Below, in pieces: positions 19,457 through 28,933 of a DNA stretch of 54,182 bases. This DNA comes from Enterobacterales bacterium (GTDB taxonomy: Bacteria; Pseudomonadota; Gammaproteobacteria; Enterobacterales; Enterobacteriaceae), in NCBI GenBank assembly GCA_015655145.1, contig JAATFO010000126.1, positions 1-54,182 on the forward strand, read 5' to 3'. Numbering within the stretch: the first letter of the stretch is position 1; each line of letters opens with the position of its first letter. A program made the translations under genes and the position numbers. The notes below the pieces were generated by a model. It ran no database searches. It was not told the origin of the DNA and saw only the letters and a list, made by a program, of their open reading frames with translations.

Positions 19457-19891
19457 CTATCGACTTAATGCATTTACCCATTTCTGGGCAGAGTTTTCCA
19501 GCAATCCGTAAACGGCTTCAAAGGCCTCACGACTTTTTCTATACGGGTCCGCAATGTCCTGTTGAGCAAGCCAGTGGCCGAATAACATGGTTTTACCCCG
19601 CACAGCAGGATTAATTTGATTAACTTGATCGACCTGCTTCCTCTCCATCACCAGAATCAGGTCCGCTTCCTGACACATACTCGACGTAATTTGTTGAGCT
19701 ATGTGCCCATCAAGTGAAATCCCATGAGCTAGCGCGATTTCACTTGCTGTTTTATCGGCGGGTTTACCTTCCAGCGCACTCAGACCAGCAGAGATTATTT
19801 TTTTATCCGGAAGCGACTTTTTCAGCAATCTCTCTCCGGTAGGAGAGCGACAAATATTGCCGACGCAAACTACTAAAATTGAATTAATCAT
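19457..19891 (-). CDS. wzb: Wzb/AmsI low-molecular-weight protein tyrosine phosphatase
   Basis: The 144-residue protein has the phosphatase signature CVGNICRSP (Cys9 nucleophile, Arg15) near the N-terminus and the general-acid loop DPYRKS near residue 115. It is expected to remove phosphate from the Tyr tail of the adjacent Wzc, a cycle needed for polymer assembly. Length is standard for the family. AGGA lies nine bases before the ATG. It sits between wza (17 bp gap) and wzc (12 bp gap), a tight wza-wzb-wzc block. Cytoplasmic. Corresponds to AmsI of Erwinia. Confidence 0.96.
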   Translation of the reverse strand: MINSILVVCVGNICRSPTGERLLKKSLPDKKIISAGLSALEGKPADKTASEIALAHGISLDGHIAQQITSSMCQEADLILVMERKQVDQVNQINPAVRGKTMLFGHWLAQQDIADPYRKSREAFEAVYGLLENSAQKWVNALSR

Positions 19892-19908
19892 CTTTAGTCC
19901 TGTACCGC

Positions 19909-21042
19909 TTACCAGTTATGAATACGCAAGGTACCTTCTGTTAAGTCATTAAAGCCAGAGATTGTCGGTAACAACTGAGAAATGACACGGTTCCAGCGGA
20001 CGATCGGGGTGGAGGTGACATAAACAATATCATAGGGCTCTAAGTGGAACTCAGTTCCCATCACCATCGCGGCGGCATCTTTGGTGTTAAGTTGATAAAT
20101 ATTGGCCAGTTTTGTCCGGTTTTTTCCTTTGATCGGGCGAATAACAAACACCCCGGTGGCATCGGACAACGCCTGATCGACCCCCTGAGCATTTCCCAGC
20201 GCTTCAGCCAAGGTCATGCCGCTACGGTCCATTTTCAGGGTAGCCTGCTGTTTCACTTCACCCATAACAAAGACTTTCAAATCATCATTACGCGGGACAA
20301 AGAGGATATCCCCTGGATAGAGCAAATGGTTCTGCAATAAGTCGCCATTTTGCATCAACGCCTGGAGGGAAATCGGTTGCTCACGACCATCGTGCGTCAG
20401 GATGACATTACGCCAGTCCGCACTGGCACCCAGACCACCCGCCGCATTAATGGCATCCAGTATCGTCAACGGCACGTTAGTGATCGGTTGCTGCCCGGAG
20501 GTGGTAACTTCACCGGTCACATACACTTTTTGCGAACGGAATGAGGCGATATTGACATCAACCTGCGGGCTCTCGATATATTGCGCCAGACGATTAGCGA
20601 TCTCCGCACGAATTTCGGTCACCGTCCGTCCAACTACCCGCACTTTGCCTATGTAAGGATAAAATATAGTCCCGTCTGAATGTACCCAGTTCCCGGTATC
20701 ACTCGCACTACGGTACTGGCCTGCCGGGGTGGTCAGTTCGGGATGATCCCACACAGTGACATTGATAATATCGCCAACCCCAACACGGTATTCATAATTT
20801 TGCAATTCTTGTTGTAAAGCGGGGTTGCTTTGCGCAATGGCGGGGTTGGGTCGCATAGACTCAACTAACCGCGGCGTTAAAGGAAACACATTGACATATT
20901 TGTCAATGTCAAAATCGCTGTCCTGCTGCTTAATAACATCCTTTCCACTGGTGGAAAGGTGCATTCCCGGTACAATCGTACAACCAGAAAGCAAGGCGGC
21001 CGATACCAACATGGGCAGCAATTTAGTTTTAACTGTAATCAT
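19909..21042 (-). CDS. wza: Wza/AmsH outer-membrane polysaccharide export lipoprotein
   Basis: This 377-residue protein starts with a lipoprotein signal peptide ([14 protein letters not shown], lipid-bearing Cys21). It then has the poly_export domain ([25 protein letters not shown]) and SLBB-type repeats ([16 protein letters not shown]). The C-terminal segment ending in IHNW fits the amphipathic helix of Wza that forms the octameric outer-membrane pore. It carries the finished polymer outside. Length matches E. coli Wza (379). No strong ribosome site was seen before the ATG at 21042. A 306-bp gap separates it from wbaP. Corresponds to AmsH. Confidence 0.95.
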   Translation of the reverse strand: MITVKTKLLPMLVSAALLSGCTIVPGMHLSTSGKDVIKQQDSDFDIDKYVNVFPLTPRLVESMRPNPAIAQSNPALQQELQNYEYRVGVGDIINVTVWDHPELTTPAGQYRSASDTGNWVHSDGTIFYPYIGKVRVVGRTVTEIRAEIANRLAQYIESPQVDVNIASFRSQKVYVTGEVTTSGQQPITNVPLTILDAINAAGGLGASADWRNVILTHDGREQPISLQALMQNGDLLQNHLLYPGDILFVPRNDDLKVFVMGEVKQQATLKMDRSGMTLAEALGNAQGVDQALSDATGVFVIRPIKGKNRTKLANIYQLNTKDAAAMVMGTEFHLEPYDIVYVTSTPIVRWNRVISQLLPTISGFNDLTEGTLRIHNW

Positions 21043-21348
21043 CTATTGTCATCGCTATAAGTAATTTAAATGATAGTGGCGAATCCGCCGCTGTGTGCGC
21101 GTCTACAACATTATGATTTTGCGCTCATGCTTTGTCACTGACGGTCATTCTTTTGACTCCCTACCCTTCTTTTTATTCTCGACATTGACCCGTTGACGCT
21201 AACCACAAAACATTTCCCTGCGGTTGGTGTCATCATACATCGTCACCGATATTCAGACACAAGTTGCATAAGGCCACCATTTTCTCACAAAATCGCGCGC
21301 AACACGCTAACTCTACCTATTGTTATCAGCCTTTCTTGTTTCATTGTT
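21043..21348 (-). other. Intergenic region between wbaP/amsG and wza/amsH
   Basis: This 306-bp stretch contains no convincing gene or strong hairpin. A long spacer after the initiating transferase gene might hold an internal promoter or regulatory RNA, but I see no clear promoter pair, and no ops or RcsAB motif is present. Confidence 0.4.
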
Positions 21349-22782
21349 TTAATAAGCACCATCACGCCTGAAAACGACACCCACTGTTTTGCATAAAATC
21401 GCAATGTCATTCCATAGCGACCAGTTTTTCACATACCAGGAATCGAAATAGACACGGGTTTCATAATCCACATCATTACGTCCACTGACTTGCCACAATC
21501 CGGTCATACCCGGTTTTGCCATCAGGTAATAATCCGCATCGTCAGCATACCGCGCCAACTCATCTTCGATCACCGGTCTGGGTCCCACCAGACTCATATC
21601 CCCGCGCACCACATTCCACAGTTGCGGCAGTTCATCAAGGCTGGTTTTACGAATAAAATGCCCAATCCGTGTGATACGTGGGTCATTTTTTAGCTTAAAA
21701 TCTTTATCCCATTCCGCCCGTGCCGCCGGATCATTTTCCAATACCTGCTGTAATACCTCTTGCGAGTTGAGCACCATTGAACGGAACTTAAGGCATTTAA
21801 ACTTGCGACCTTTAAACCCAACCCGTTCATGACCATAGATCGGCTGACCACCATCACGCGCAACCATGAAAATGAGCAGTGCAAGCGCCGGAAGCAACAT
21901 CGTAATGATACCCAATGCACCAATAATGTCGAAAGCACGTTTAACAAAACGTGACGTTCGTTTTGCCAGATTATTGTTAACCCGTAGAATCATCACTTCG
22001 TGGCTAAAAATATACGCCATGTCGGTACCATAAAGCGGGACACCACGCAAAGACGGGATCACAGAAACTGAGCGGCAATTGTGCTTGGCTAACTTTTTAA
22101 GCCACAGATCACGTGACTGGCTCTGTTCAAATTCTACGGCGACAATAAACTGAGTCTCACTATTGACCGCTTGCCATAATCTGGTTTCCTCGCTGATTAC
22201 CGGTACATCAAACAGGCGCTGATTTTCCGCACTGTCATCAACATCGTAAAATGCGATGACATCAAATCCCATAACCTCTTCACTTTGCAGCGCCAGATAG
22301 GCGTCATGCGCATTTTTTCCGCTGCCGATAATAATGGTCTGTTTTTTCCACAGGCCATAGTGGTTCAGCACTTTTTTTACTAAAGCACGGCCCATGGGAA
22401 CAAGGGCTAATACGAGTAGCCAGGTAATAATCCAGACATTACGTGAGAACGACCATTCCGATAATGCAGCAATCGCCAGATCAATCACGGCAAAAACAAA
22501 AATAGTGCGTAAAATTTCCCTTAATTCAAACCAAAAAGGTTTACGATAAGTGAAATGCCGCAAACGTATCCAAAACCATCCCACACAGAGAATAGAAAGG
22601 AAAACATGCAATGTAACTTTTAATTCGAAATCCTTTAGCGTCATGTTGCTGACAATATGGTCAGGCATCAAGTTAATAATATAAACAGCTATCAATAAGG
22701 ACGCATTAAAAAAAACAAAATCAGACAATGAAAGAGATATCTTTGCCATTAAACTTTTCAAGCCAACTTCAATATCACGCAT
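21349..22782 (-). CDS. wbaP: WbaP/AmsG undecaprenyl-phosphate galactose phosphotransferase
   Basis: The 477-residue membrane enzyme starts repeat-unit assembly by moving galactose-1-phosphate from UDP-galactose to undecaprenyl phosphate. It has four or five N-terminal membrane segments, a central soluble domain with the Rossmann-like IIGSGKNAHDAYLAL, a further hydrophobic segment near 280-305, and the C-terminal transferase domain: KFRSMV, LRKTSLDELPQLWNVVRGDMSLVGPRPV, KPGMTGLWQVSGRN and YDSW-like YFDSWYVKNWS. Length matches WbaP (476) and AmsG. AAGAG precedes the ATG at 22782. It is the first gene of the exopolysaccharide operon, after a leader of about 450 nt. Confidence 0.95.
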   Translation of the reverse strand: MRDIEVGLKSLMAKISLSLSDFVFFNASLLIAVYIINLMPDHIVSNMTLKDFELKVTLHVFLSILCVGWFWIRLRHFTYRKPFWFELREILRTIFVFAVIDLAIAALSEWSFSRNVWIITWLLVLALVPMGRALVKKVLNHYGLWKKQTIIIGSGKNAHDAYLALQSEEVMGFDVIAFYDVDDSAENQRLFDVPVISEETRLWQAVNSETQFIVAVEFEQSQSRDLWLKKLAKHNCRSVSVIPSLRGVPLYGTDMAYIFSHEVMILRVNNNLAKRTSRFVKRAFDIIGALGIITMLLPALALLIFMVARDGGQPIYGHERVGFKGRKFKCLKFRSMVLNSQEVLQQVLENDPAARAEWDKDFKLKNDPRITRIGHFIRKTSLDELPQLWNVVRGDMSLVGPRPVIEDELARYADDADYYLMAKPGMTGLWQVSGRNDVDYETRVYFDSWYVKNWSLWNDIAILCKTVGVVFRRDGAY

Positions 22783-23034
22783 AATTAACTCTTATTTTTT
22801 ATCTTTAATCATTTTGCATTTATATAAAAATATATTTACCACAGTTATTATCTTTAAATAATGATAACACTGCGTATCAAAACAATTACAGTGATGTTTC
22901 CATCATTGATTTACAGCAGGAGGAGGAGAAACAACGTGGATAAGATCGCCAGTGTCATCGTACAGGAATTAATCACAGCATGACTGACTTGTTTAAAAAA
23001 ACAGCGTTTTAACCGATTACGTCCGCCATACAGG

Positions 23035-23073
23035 CACGCTACCGCCCTTGGCGCGTCACTGCCAATACCTGAC
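23035..23073 (-). promoter_or_regulatory. JUMPstart element with ops (RfaH recruitment site), exopolysaccharide operon
   Basis: On the minus strand the segment ends with CCAAGGGCGGTAGCGTG, containing the core ops motif GGCGGTAGCGT at 23036-23046. The 5' half of JUMPstart is less well kept (a CAGTGACG stretch) than in the copy at 4624-4662. It lies about 250 bp before the wbaP start, inside the presumed transcribed leader, as RfaH action requires. Confidence 0.88.
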
Positions 23074-23227
23074 CTGCCTGACTTTGCCTCCTGACTGACG
23101 TATTTTCGCAGCATCTACAGGCATGTTTACCGACTTTGGCAAAATCCATTGCACAAACCATGACATTAGATATCCCTATATCCGCACCAATTGCAACAGT
23201 GTCGCAATCATTTACTAACCCGTTGCT

Positions 23228-23255
23228 ATACTAATTATAAATACCCTCTTTACAA
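23228..23255 (-). promoter_or_regulatory. Candidate promoter of the exopolysaccharide operon
   Basis: Minus strand: TTGTAA (23250-23255), a 16-bp spacer, and TAGTAT (23228-23233), with TATAAT overlapping nearby at 23234-23239. Both hexamers are imperfect, as expected for an activated promoter. It lies about 155 bp before the ops site. No start site is known, so this is a prediction only. Confidence 0.35.
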
Positions 23256-23282
23256 GTGGGCAGCGGCCTGGGCGCACTATTT

Positions 23283-23296
23283 TAGGAAAAAGACTA
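23283..23296. promoter_or_regulatory. Candidate RcsAB box
   Basis: TAGGAAAAAGACTA agrees with the reverse form of the RcsAB consensus (TaAGaatatTCctA) at 9 of 14 positions, with both ends kept. It lies about 500 bp before the wbaP start and 27 bp upstream of the candidate -35. RcsAB boxes of amsG and wza are known to sit a similar distance upstream. The match is partial, so position counts more than sequence. Confidence 0.4.
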
Positions 23297-23727
23297 CCTA
23301 CTACAGATGATTACTGCTGCCTGCTCAGGAGGGGGGGCGGAAAAATCAGATTTATGCCATATGGCTTTTTCCCTTGCGGTATGCATTCATTGAACGTTTT
23401 ATATACTTATCACCCTTAAGATTGCCTGTACACTGGCTACACTCACGTTTTTAAATCACTTTACTGAACTGAGCGCAGCAAAATTTCTTCGTTTGTCGTC
23501 TTCCTGCGACTCAACTTATTTATCTCAGCCAGCCAGACGATTCCTTTATGGAAAATATCGGCAAGAAGCTAATTCTCTGTAGTTATCAGGAAAACAAACG
23601 TCAGTACAGTGCAAATCACACTCGCTAAAAATAGGTGGTAAAAATCATCCCAGCCAGTTTATTTGTACATTTTTTATTAATTCAGTACTATCAATGGATA
23701 ATTCATAGCCTCACAGGTGAAACTGTA

Positions 23728-25308
23728 ATGCTCGAATGGATCGTTGATCCGTCAATTTGGGCCGGTTTGATAACGCTAATCGTTCTCGAGCTGGTATTAG
23801 GCATCGATAATCTGGTTTTTATCGCCATTCTTGCTGAAAAACTCCCCCCATCACAACGCGACAAAGCACGGGTAACTGGCCTGATACTTGCCTTATTGAT
23901 GCGCCTGTTATTGCTGGCTTCGCTCTCCTGGCTGGTGACACTGATACAACCCCTTTTTACAGTTGCCGACCATACCTTTAGTGTTCGTGACCTGATCATG
24001 TTATTTGGTGGCATATTCTTGCTTTTCAAAGCGACCATGGAACTGAATGAACGTCTGGAAGGGAAGGATGAAGAGGAGAATTCACAAAAACGCGCGGCAA
24101 AATTCTGGCCAGTGGTGGCACAGATTGTCGTACTCGATGCAATATTTTCTCTTGATGCAGTCATTACTGCAGTGGGTATGGTCGAGCACCTGGCCGTTAT
24201 GATGGCAGCGGTGACTATTGCTATCGTTCTGATGATTCAGGCAAGTAAACCGCTAACGAATTTTGTTAACCACCATCCTACCATTGTGATCCTTTGTCTG
24301 AGCTTTTTGCTGATGATCGGGTTCAGCCTGGTGGCGGAAGGTGTTGGTTTTTATATTCCCAAAGGGTACCTGTATGCGGCCATTGGTTTCTCAGTGATGA
24401 TCGAGGGCCTTAATCAGTTAGCGCAGTTCAATCGCCGACGCTTTCTTTCCGCCAAAACGCCGTTGCGCAAACGTACCGCCGACGCGGTATTACGCCTGTT
24501 ACGCGGTCTCAATGAAAATCCCCATGTCGATACAGAGCACACGGCCCAGCTTGCCGACAGTGCAGAGAATCGCGCCATTTTCAATAAGCAAGAACGGCTG
24601 ATGATTGTGCGAGTAATGGGAATGGGGCAACGCAGTGTTAGTAGTATTATGACATCGCGTCATGATATTGATCAGATTAACCTCAGCGACACTCCGGCGC
24701 AGATCAAAGCGCACTTAGATCGTAACCAACATACCCGGGTATTCATCACCGATAGCAGTGATGAACCACTGGGCGTGGTCCATGTCATTGATGTGTTGCA
24801 CCAGTTACTGTATGAAAAACCCCTGGATTTACGCGCGCTGATACGACAACCACTGGTTTTCCCGGAACAATTAACCTTATTGCAGGCGCTGGAGCAATTT
24901 CGCCTTGCTCGCACGCACTTTGCTTTTGTGGTTGATGAGTTTGGTTCTGTTGAAGGCGTGGTCACCCTGAGCGATGTAATGGAAACCATTGCCGGTAATT
25001 TGCCTAATGAAAGTGAAGAAACCGATGCCCGCCATGACATCAGGCAAAATGAAGACGGTAGCTGGACCGCGAATGGGCATATGCCACTGGATGATTTAGT
25101 CATCCATGTGGCGCTGCCGCTGGATGAAAAACGCGATTACCACACCCTTGCCGGACTGTTAATGGAACATTTACAACGTGTTCCGCAAGAAGGTGAAGAG
25201 CTCCGGTTAGGTGAATATCTGTTCCGTACCTTACAGGTGGACAACCACCGGGTGCAGAAGGTACAAATTGTCCCTCTGGCAGGCAATCGTGCTGTGGGGA
25301 ATGACTGA
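23728..25308 (+). CDS. yegH: YegH, TerC-family membrane protein with CBS and CorC_HlyC domains
   Basis: The 526-residue protein has an N-terminal TerC-type membrane domain of about seven segments (residues 1-235; [22 protein letters not shown] and [18 protein letters not shown] carry the acidic residues typical of TerC). Two CBS domains follow (MTSRHDI... about 310-430; [26 protein letters not shown]), then a CorC_HlyC domain (about 440-520). TerC relatives are linked to metal-ion export, including manganese; the role of YegH itself is not established. I chose ATG 23728 (AGGTGA upstream) because it aligns with E. coli YegH. It is divergent from the exopolysaccharide operon and convergent with asmA, as in E. 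coli. Confidence 0.92.
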   Translation: MLEWIVDPSIWAGLITLIVLELVLGIDNLVFIAILAEKLPPSQRDKARVTGLILALLMRLLLLASLSWLVTLIQPLFTVADHTFSVRDLIMLFGGIFLLFKATMELNERLEGKDEEENSQKRAAKFWPVVAQIVVLDAIFSLDAVITAVGMVEHLAVMMAAVTIAIVLMIQASKPLTNFVNHHPTIVILCLSFLLMIGFSLVAEGVGFYIPKGYLYAAIGFSVMIEGLNQLAQFNRRRFLSAKTPLRKRTADAVLRLLRGLNENPHVDTEHTAQLADSAENRAIFNKQERLMIVRVMGMGQRSVSSIMTSRHDIDQINLSDTPAQIKAHLDRNQHTRVFITDSSDEPLGVVHVIDVLHQLLYEKPLDLRALIRQPLVFPEQLTLLQALEQFRLARTHFAFVVDEFGSVEGVVTLSDVMETIAGNLPNESEETDARHDIRQNEDGSWTANGHMPLDDLVIHVALPLDEKRDYHTLAGLLMEHLQRVPQEGEELRLGEYLFRTLQVDNHRVQKVQIVPLAGNRAVGND

Positions 25309-25354
25309 TGAGCGCATCACAGCGCCATCACCTTTTCTCCCGCACCCTCTGCCG

Positions 25355-27172
25355 TTATTTTTTCGTGCCCGCCTGATTGTTATTATCCGGATGGCGATCC
25401 ACCCATTGGTTAAGCCGCAATTTTGCCTTATCCTGGAGACGCTTATTCAGTAATTGATCAACCTGTAACGCATATTGCAGGCTGCTCCACTGACCGTAAA
25501 TGCGCAATGGGATTGCTGTCTGCGTCAAGGTTTCAATAAGCGCGCTATCGCCTTTCCAGCCACCAAGCACCTTTATCCCAAAGGTAACATCACATTGTTC
25601 TTTGGCTAAATCTACACTGCCCTGCGCGGTAAAATTAACACGCGATGAACTGCCTTGTAAGCCCACCAACGCGATCACCCCGTTATTCAGTGTCACCCTC
25701 CCTCGGAGTTGATCGAATGGCGTATCATTACCGTTGCTCTCTTCTGCGCTAATCTGGTCACTGTTACGCGCCACGTTTTGCTGAATCATCTGCTGAAAAT
25801 TGAGTCCGACAAAACGAGCATGGTCCAACGCAATGTCTGCATTACCCTGCCAGTGCTGGCTGAAAGCCGCCACGCTTAATCCATTGCCCTGCAATAGCCC
25901 ATGCAACGAAAACACACCGTCGATGGTACCCGGTAACGCAAAAGCGTTAAGTAAAGAGGACAGGACAATATCTTGCAATTCCGGCTGAAGTGTCACTTTT
26001 GTTTGCGCCATGCGGATATCAATCATCCCGGGTAGCGAAAAATGACCATCGCCGATCTTGCCGTTCAACGTGTTAAGGGTGATCAACCCCTGTTGATTCT
26101 GCGCATCCAGCGCCACGTTCTGTAGATCCATCCCGCGCCATCGCAGCGCCTTCACCTGAAGCTTCAGCGATGATACCCACGCATTCAGCGGATTGTCTTC
26201 ATTACGAGAGCCATCCACGCCTGCAATAACCGGCCGGTTGCCCGATGGGGAAGTGCCTGGAACAGATGAAGCATCGACACTGATCGCCAACACGTTATCC
26301 AGGTTGAGATTGGGTGAAGAGAAATCGGCCTGAAAACGAGGATGAGTGCCTAATTGACCAGACACACTGCCGTGAAGCTGGCTTTCATTGGCCGTTAACG
26401 CAATATCGCCCAGCGAGAATTGTTCACCCTCACTAACCCAATCGGCCGTAAAGGCGGCATTGCCCTGAATACCTTGTGCCGGGAGATCCACGCCCTTGAA
26501 TTGATAATCAAGCGACTCGACTGCGCCGGAAAGACGATACGGATAGTCACTGGCGTTTAACAGCCCTTTTAACGTCAATTGCACATCACGCTGGTCACGA
26601 TTAACGCGTGTACTCAGCTCAATACTGGCTTGCTTGCGGTCATGCTGGGAGAGCATGAGATTCAGCTCACGGAAGTTCAGCGCCTCGCCCTTTTCAGGCT
26701 GCCAGATCAATAAGCTGTCGGCCAATTTAAGTTTGCCAATATCAAACGTCCAGCCGTTGATCGCCGCCGGCGTCGACGAATCATGCGGCCCTATCGGTGC
26801 ATTCTGCGGGCGCTGCGTGGCGCTATCCGGGGTGAGCCGAATAATCGCATTTTTCAGCATCACTTGTTTGACGCTAAGCTGATGAGAAAGCAAGGGAAGA
26901 AGATTAACGTCCAGCCGCATGTTTTCCGCGCTGACCAGCGGTTGCTGCGCGCCAGGCGCCGTCACGGACATCCGTCCTGCCAGAATGCTCAATTGCGGCC
27001 ACACATGCCAACGCAGATTGCCGGTAAGATGCAATTGGTAACCACTGCGCTGCTCAACCTGCCGCACCATATACGCGCGGAAATCATTGGGATTAACCAG
27101 CAGTACCAGTGCGCTCATGCCGGCCACAACCACCACCAGCAAAATGGCCAGCGTGGTAATCAATCTTCTCAT
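25355..27172 (-). CDS. asmA: AsmA, outer-membrane assembly/envelope lipid-homeostasis protein
   Basis: The 605-residue protein has an N-terminal membrane anchor (RRLITTLAILLVVVVAGMSALVLLV) followed by NPNDFRAYMVRQVEQRSGYQL, LRWHVWPQLSILAGRMSV and LLPLLSHQLSVKQVML, all typical of E. coli AsmA (617 aa). The C-terminal AsmA domain (ADIALDHARFVGLNFQQMIQQ...) is complete. AsmA-like proteins form long beta-groove structures in the periplasm, and related members are implicated in phospholipid traffic to the outer membrane; asmA was first found as a suppressor of OmpF assembly defects. dcd ends 20 bp upstream on the same strand, so dcd-asmA are probably co-transcribed. It converges with yegH. Confidence 0.94.
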   Translation of the reverse strand: MRRLITTLAILLVVVVAGMSALVLLVNPNDFRAYMVRQVEQRSGYQLHLTGNLRWHVWPQLSILAGRMSVTAPGAQQPLVSAENMRLDVNLLPLLSHQLSVKQVMLKNAIIRLTPDSATQRPQNAPIGPHDSSTPAAINGWTFDIGKLKLADSLLIWQPEKGEALNFRELNLMLSQHDRKQASIELSTRVNRDQRDVQLTLKGLLNASDYPYRLSGAVESLDYQFKGVDLPAQGIQGNAAFTADWVSEGEQFSLGDIALTANESQLHGSVSGQLGTHPRFQADFSSPNLNLDNVLAISVDASSVPGTSPSGNRPVIAGVDGSRNEDNPLNAWVSSLKLQVKALRWRGMDLQNVALDAQNQQGLITLNTLNGKIGDGHFSLPGMIDIRMAQTKVTLQPELQDIVLSSLLNAFALPGTIDGVFSLHGLLQGNGLSVAAFSQHWQGNADIALDHARFVGLNFQQMIQQNVARNSDQISAEESNGNDTPFDQLRGRVTLNNGVIALVGLQGSSSRVNFTAQGSVDLAKEQCDVTFGIKVLGGWKGDSALIETLTQTAIPLRIYGQWSSLQYALQVDQLLNKRLQDKAKLRLNQWVDRHPDNNNQAGTKK

Positions 27173-27192
27173 CCAATCCTCGGTTCAGGCAC

Positions 27193-27774
27193 TTAGTCTT
27201 TATCAATTCGGCTGGCAACAGCACCTTGCTGATCTCTGTATTTAGCATCCTGTCGACGGTTATACGGACGCGCAGCGTGACCCGATAGCGGTTCGAAGCT
27301 CAGTGCGCCAATCAACATGCCTGGACGCAAGGCCAGCGGTAGCTTACCAGAATTATAGAATTCGAGCACAATGCACCCTTGCCAGCCAGGGTCAATGCGG
27401 TGCGCGGTCACATGGACCATTAAGCCTAATCGCGCCAGTGATGAACGCCCGTCGAGCCAGCCGACCAGATTGTCAGGAATAGTCACTGACTCATAGGTTA
27501 CCGCCAGAACCAGTTCGCCGGGATGGAGGAAAAAAGCCTCACCTTCCGGCAACACAATCTCATCACTCATAACGCGATCCAGTGCGGCGCTGACTTCATT
27601 TTTCGGGCCACTTAAATCAATAAAAGCCGCAGTATGGCCGCTGAATGTACGGAATTGATTCCCCAAACGTACATCGACCGTCGCCCCATTGATACGCTCC
27701 ACTGGCGGGCGTGGCGTGATGGTCAGTTTGCCACTGTCAAGCCAGGCTTCAATATCACGATCACATAATCTCAT
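27193..27774 (-). CDS. dcd: dCTP deaminase
   Basis: Dcd deaminates dCTP to dUTP, supplying the precursor of thymidylate in enterobacteria. The 193-residue protein has exactly the E. coli length. [75 protein letters not shown] (catalytic Glu in LEFYN, and HRIDPGW) and the C-terminal [11 protein letters not shown] are all present. Cytoplasmic, trimeric in the family. It follows udk by 130 bp on the same strand and precedes asmA, the same order as in E. coli. Confidence 0.97.
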   Translation of the reverse strand: MRLCDRDIEAWLDSGKLTITPRPPVERINGATVDVRLGNQFRTFSGHTAAFIDLSGPKNEVSAALDRVMSDEIVLPEGEAFFLHPGELVLAVTYESVTIPDNLVGWLDGRSSLARLGLMVHVTAHRIDPGWQGCIVLEFYNSGKLPLALRPGMLIGALSFEPLSGHAARPYNRRQDAKYRDQQGAVASRIDKD

Positions 27775-27904
27775 CGCCGTTTACTCCATCAACGTAATTG
27801 CCGCTAACACTGCCACAGCAGCGGGAAAAACGCTATGTTCTCTGTTAATTACCCTAAAATGCCGTATGACGCGACAACAAGCTTGCCGCCGCTGTGTGGA
27901 CATA

Positions 27905-28546
27905 TTATTGGAAGAACTGATCGATCTTTGCTTTCAGGATATCGATCGCGATGCGGTTTTTCCCTCCGCGCGGCACAATAATGTCGGCATACTGTTTGGA
28001 GGGTTCGATAAACTGCAAAAACATCGGGCGTACCGTTTTCTGATACTGCGCCATCACCGAATCCATTGAACGGCCCCGTTCATTCACATCGCGCTTCATC
28101 CGCCGCATCAGGCAGATATCAAGTGGGGTATCAACAAAAATAGAGAAATTCATTTCCTGGCGTAAACGCGCATCAGTCAATAGCAAAATGCCTTCAAGAA
28201 TGATGACCTTTTTCGGCCTGAAAGGGCGGGTTTCTTTGCTCCGGGTATGCACCACATAGCTGTACACCGGTAATTCAATCTCCTGGCCTGATTTCAACAT
28301 TTGTAAATGCTGTAACAACAAGCTGTGATCCATGGCGCTGGGGTGATCATAGTTAGTCTTGACCCGTTCCGCCATGGTCAGATGGCTTTGGTCCTTATAA
28401 TAGCAATCTTCAGGGATCACCCCGATATGCTCATCGCCCACGCGCGCACGCACTTCGCTGTACAGCGTACTGGCAATCAAACTTTTCCCTGATGCGGATG
28501 CGCCAGCGATGCCGACAATAACGCATTGATGAGACGTGTCAGTCAT
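27905..28546 (-). CDS. udk: Uridine kinase
   Basis: Udk phosphorylates uridine and cytidine in pyrimidine salvage. The 213-residue protein has the P-loop [11 protein letters not shown] near residue 12, [37 protein letters not shown] and [14 protein letters not shown], all hallmarks of the enterobacterial enzyme, and the same length. I chose ATG 28546 to match homologues (MTDTSHQCV); the ATG at 28576 would add ten unrelated residues. It starts the udk-dcd-asmA gene series on the minus strand. The gene upstream on the opposite strand is a PAP2-type phosphatase. Confidence 0.97.
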   Translation of the reverse strand: MTDTSHQCVIVGIAGASASGKSLIASTLYSEVRARVGDEHIGVIPEDCYYKDQSHLTMAERVKTNYDHPSAMDHSLLLQHLQMLKSGQEIELPVYSYVVHTRSKETRPFRPKKVIILEGILLLTDARLRQEMNFSIFVDTPLDICLMRRMKRDVNERGRSMDSVMAQYQKTVRPMFLQFIEPSKQYADIIVPRGGKNRIAIDILKAKIDQFFQ

Positions 28547-28933
28547 AAAATTAACGGCCTGATAGCAATGTGACACCGCATGACATGATGTCTGCGCACC
28601 AAAACATCAGCGATGGTCAGGAAATGAGCGGGCTAATACGGCATAATTATAGGGAACTCACTGAGTTGATGCCAGAAAAATGCAAGATACTGCTTTTCAG
28701 ACAATCCGCTTTTACCTCCCTGCATTTCATCGATAAACTAGCCGGATGCCTGGCGGGCTTTCACTGACCGGCAAAAACATGAAGAACCGTTCCCGGCAGA
28801 TGTCACTGGCATCGGTAGTTTTCGCACCAACCGTGCGCAAACTACGCGCGATGACGCACCAATGGAACGCGTTCTAACATGTGTTGGCTGGTCTCCGGCC
28901 TCACTGCATTCGCTGTTAATCTGAAGGAACGCC
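28547..28933. other. Divergent intergenic region between udk and the PAP2-family gene
   Basis: This 387-bp stretch should hold the promoters of udk (minus) and the phosphatase gene (plus). It contains no convincing gene: a 65-codon plus-strand ORF (28570-28767) has no recognisable motif. No clear operator or terminator was seen. Confidence 0.4.

Larger units (their letters stand above)
22783..23727. other. Divergent control region between wbaP and yegH
   Basis: This 945-bp non-coding region separates the exopolysaccharide operon from yegH. Working leftwards it has a candidate RcsAB box (23283-23296), a candidate promoter (23228-23255), the JUMPstart/ops site (23035-23073), and a tiny ORF at 22911-22958 (MTLAILSTLFLLLLL then stop) in the leader. 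A perfect palindrome GCCATATGGC lies at 23356-23365, on the yegH side. A 31-codon in-frame extension upstream of yegH (from 23635) is judged non-coding because homologues start at 23728. Confidence 0.6.

Noticed and set aside
22911-23114. 67-codon minus-strand ORF over the exopolysaccharide JUMPstart
   Set aside because: The ORF runs through the regulatory element. Only its last 15 codons (22911-22958) were kept, as a weak leader-ORF observation.
28570-28767. 65-codon ORF between udk and the PAP2 gene
   Set aside because: No motif, no clear start signal and no known equivalent.
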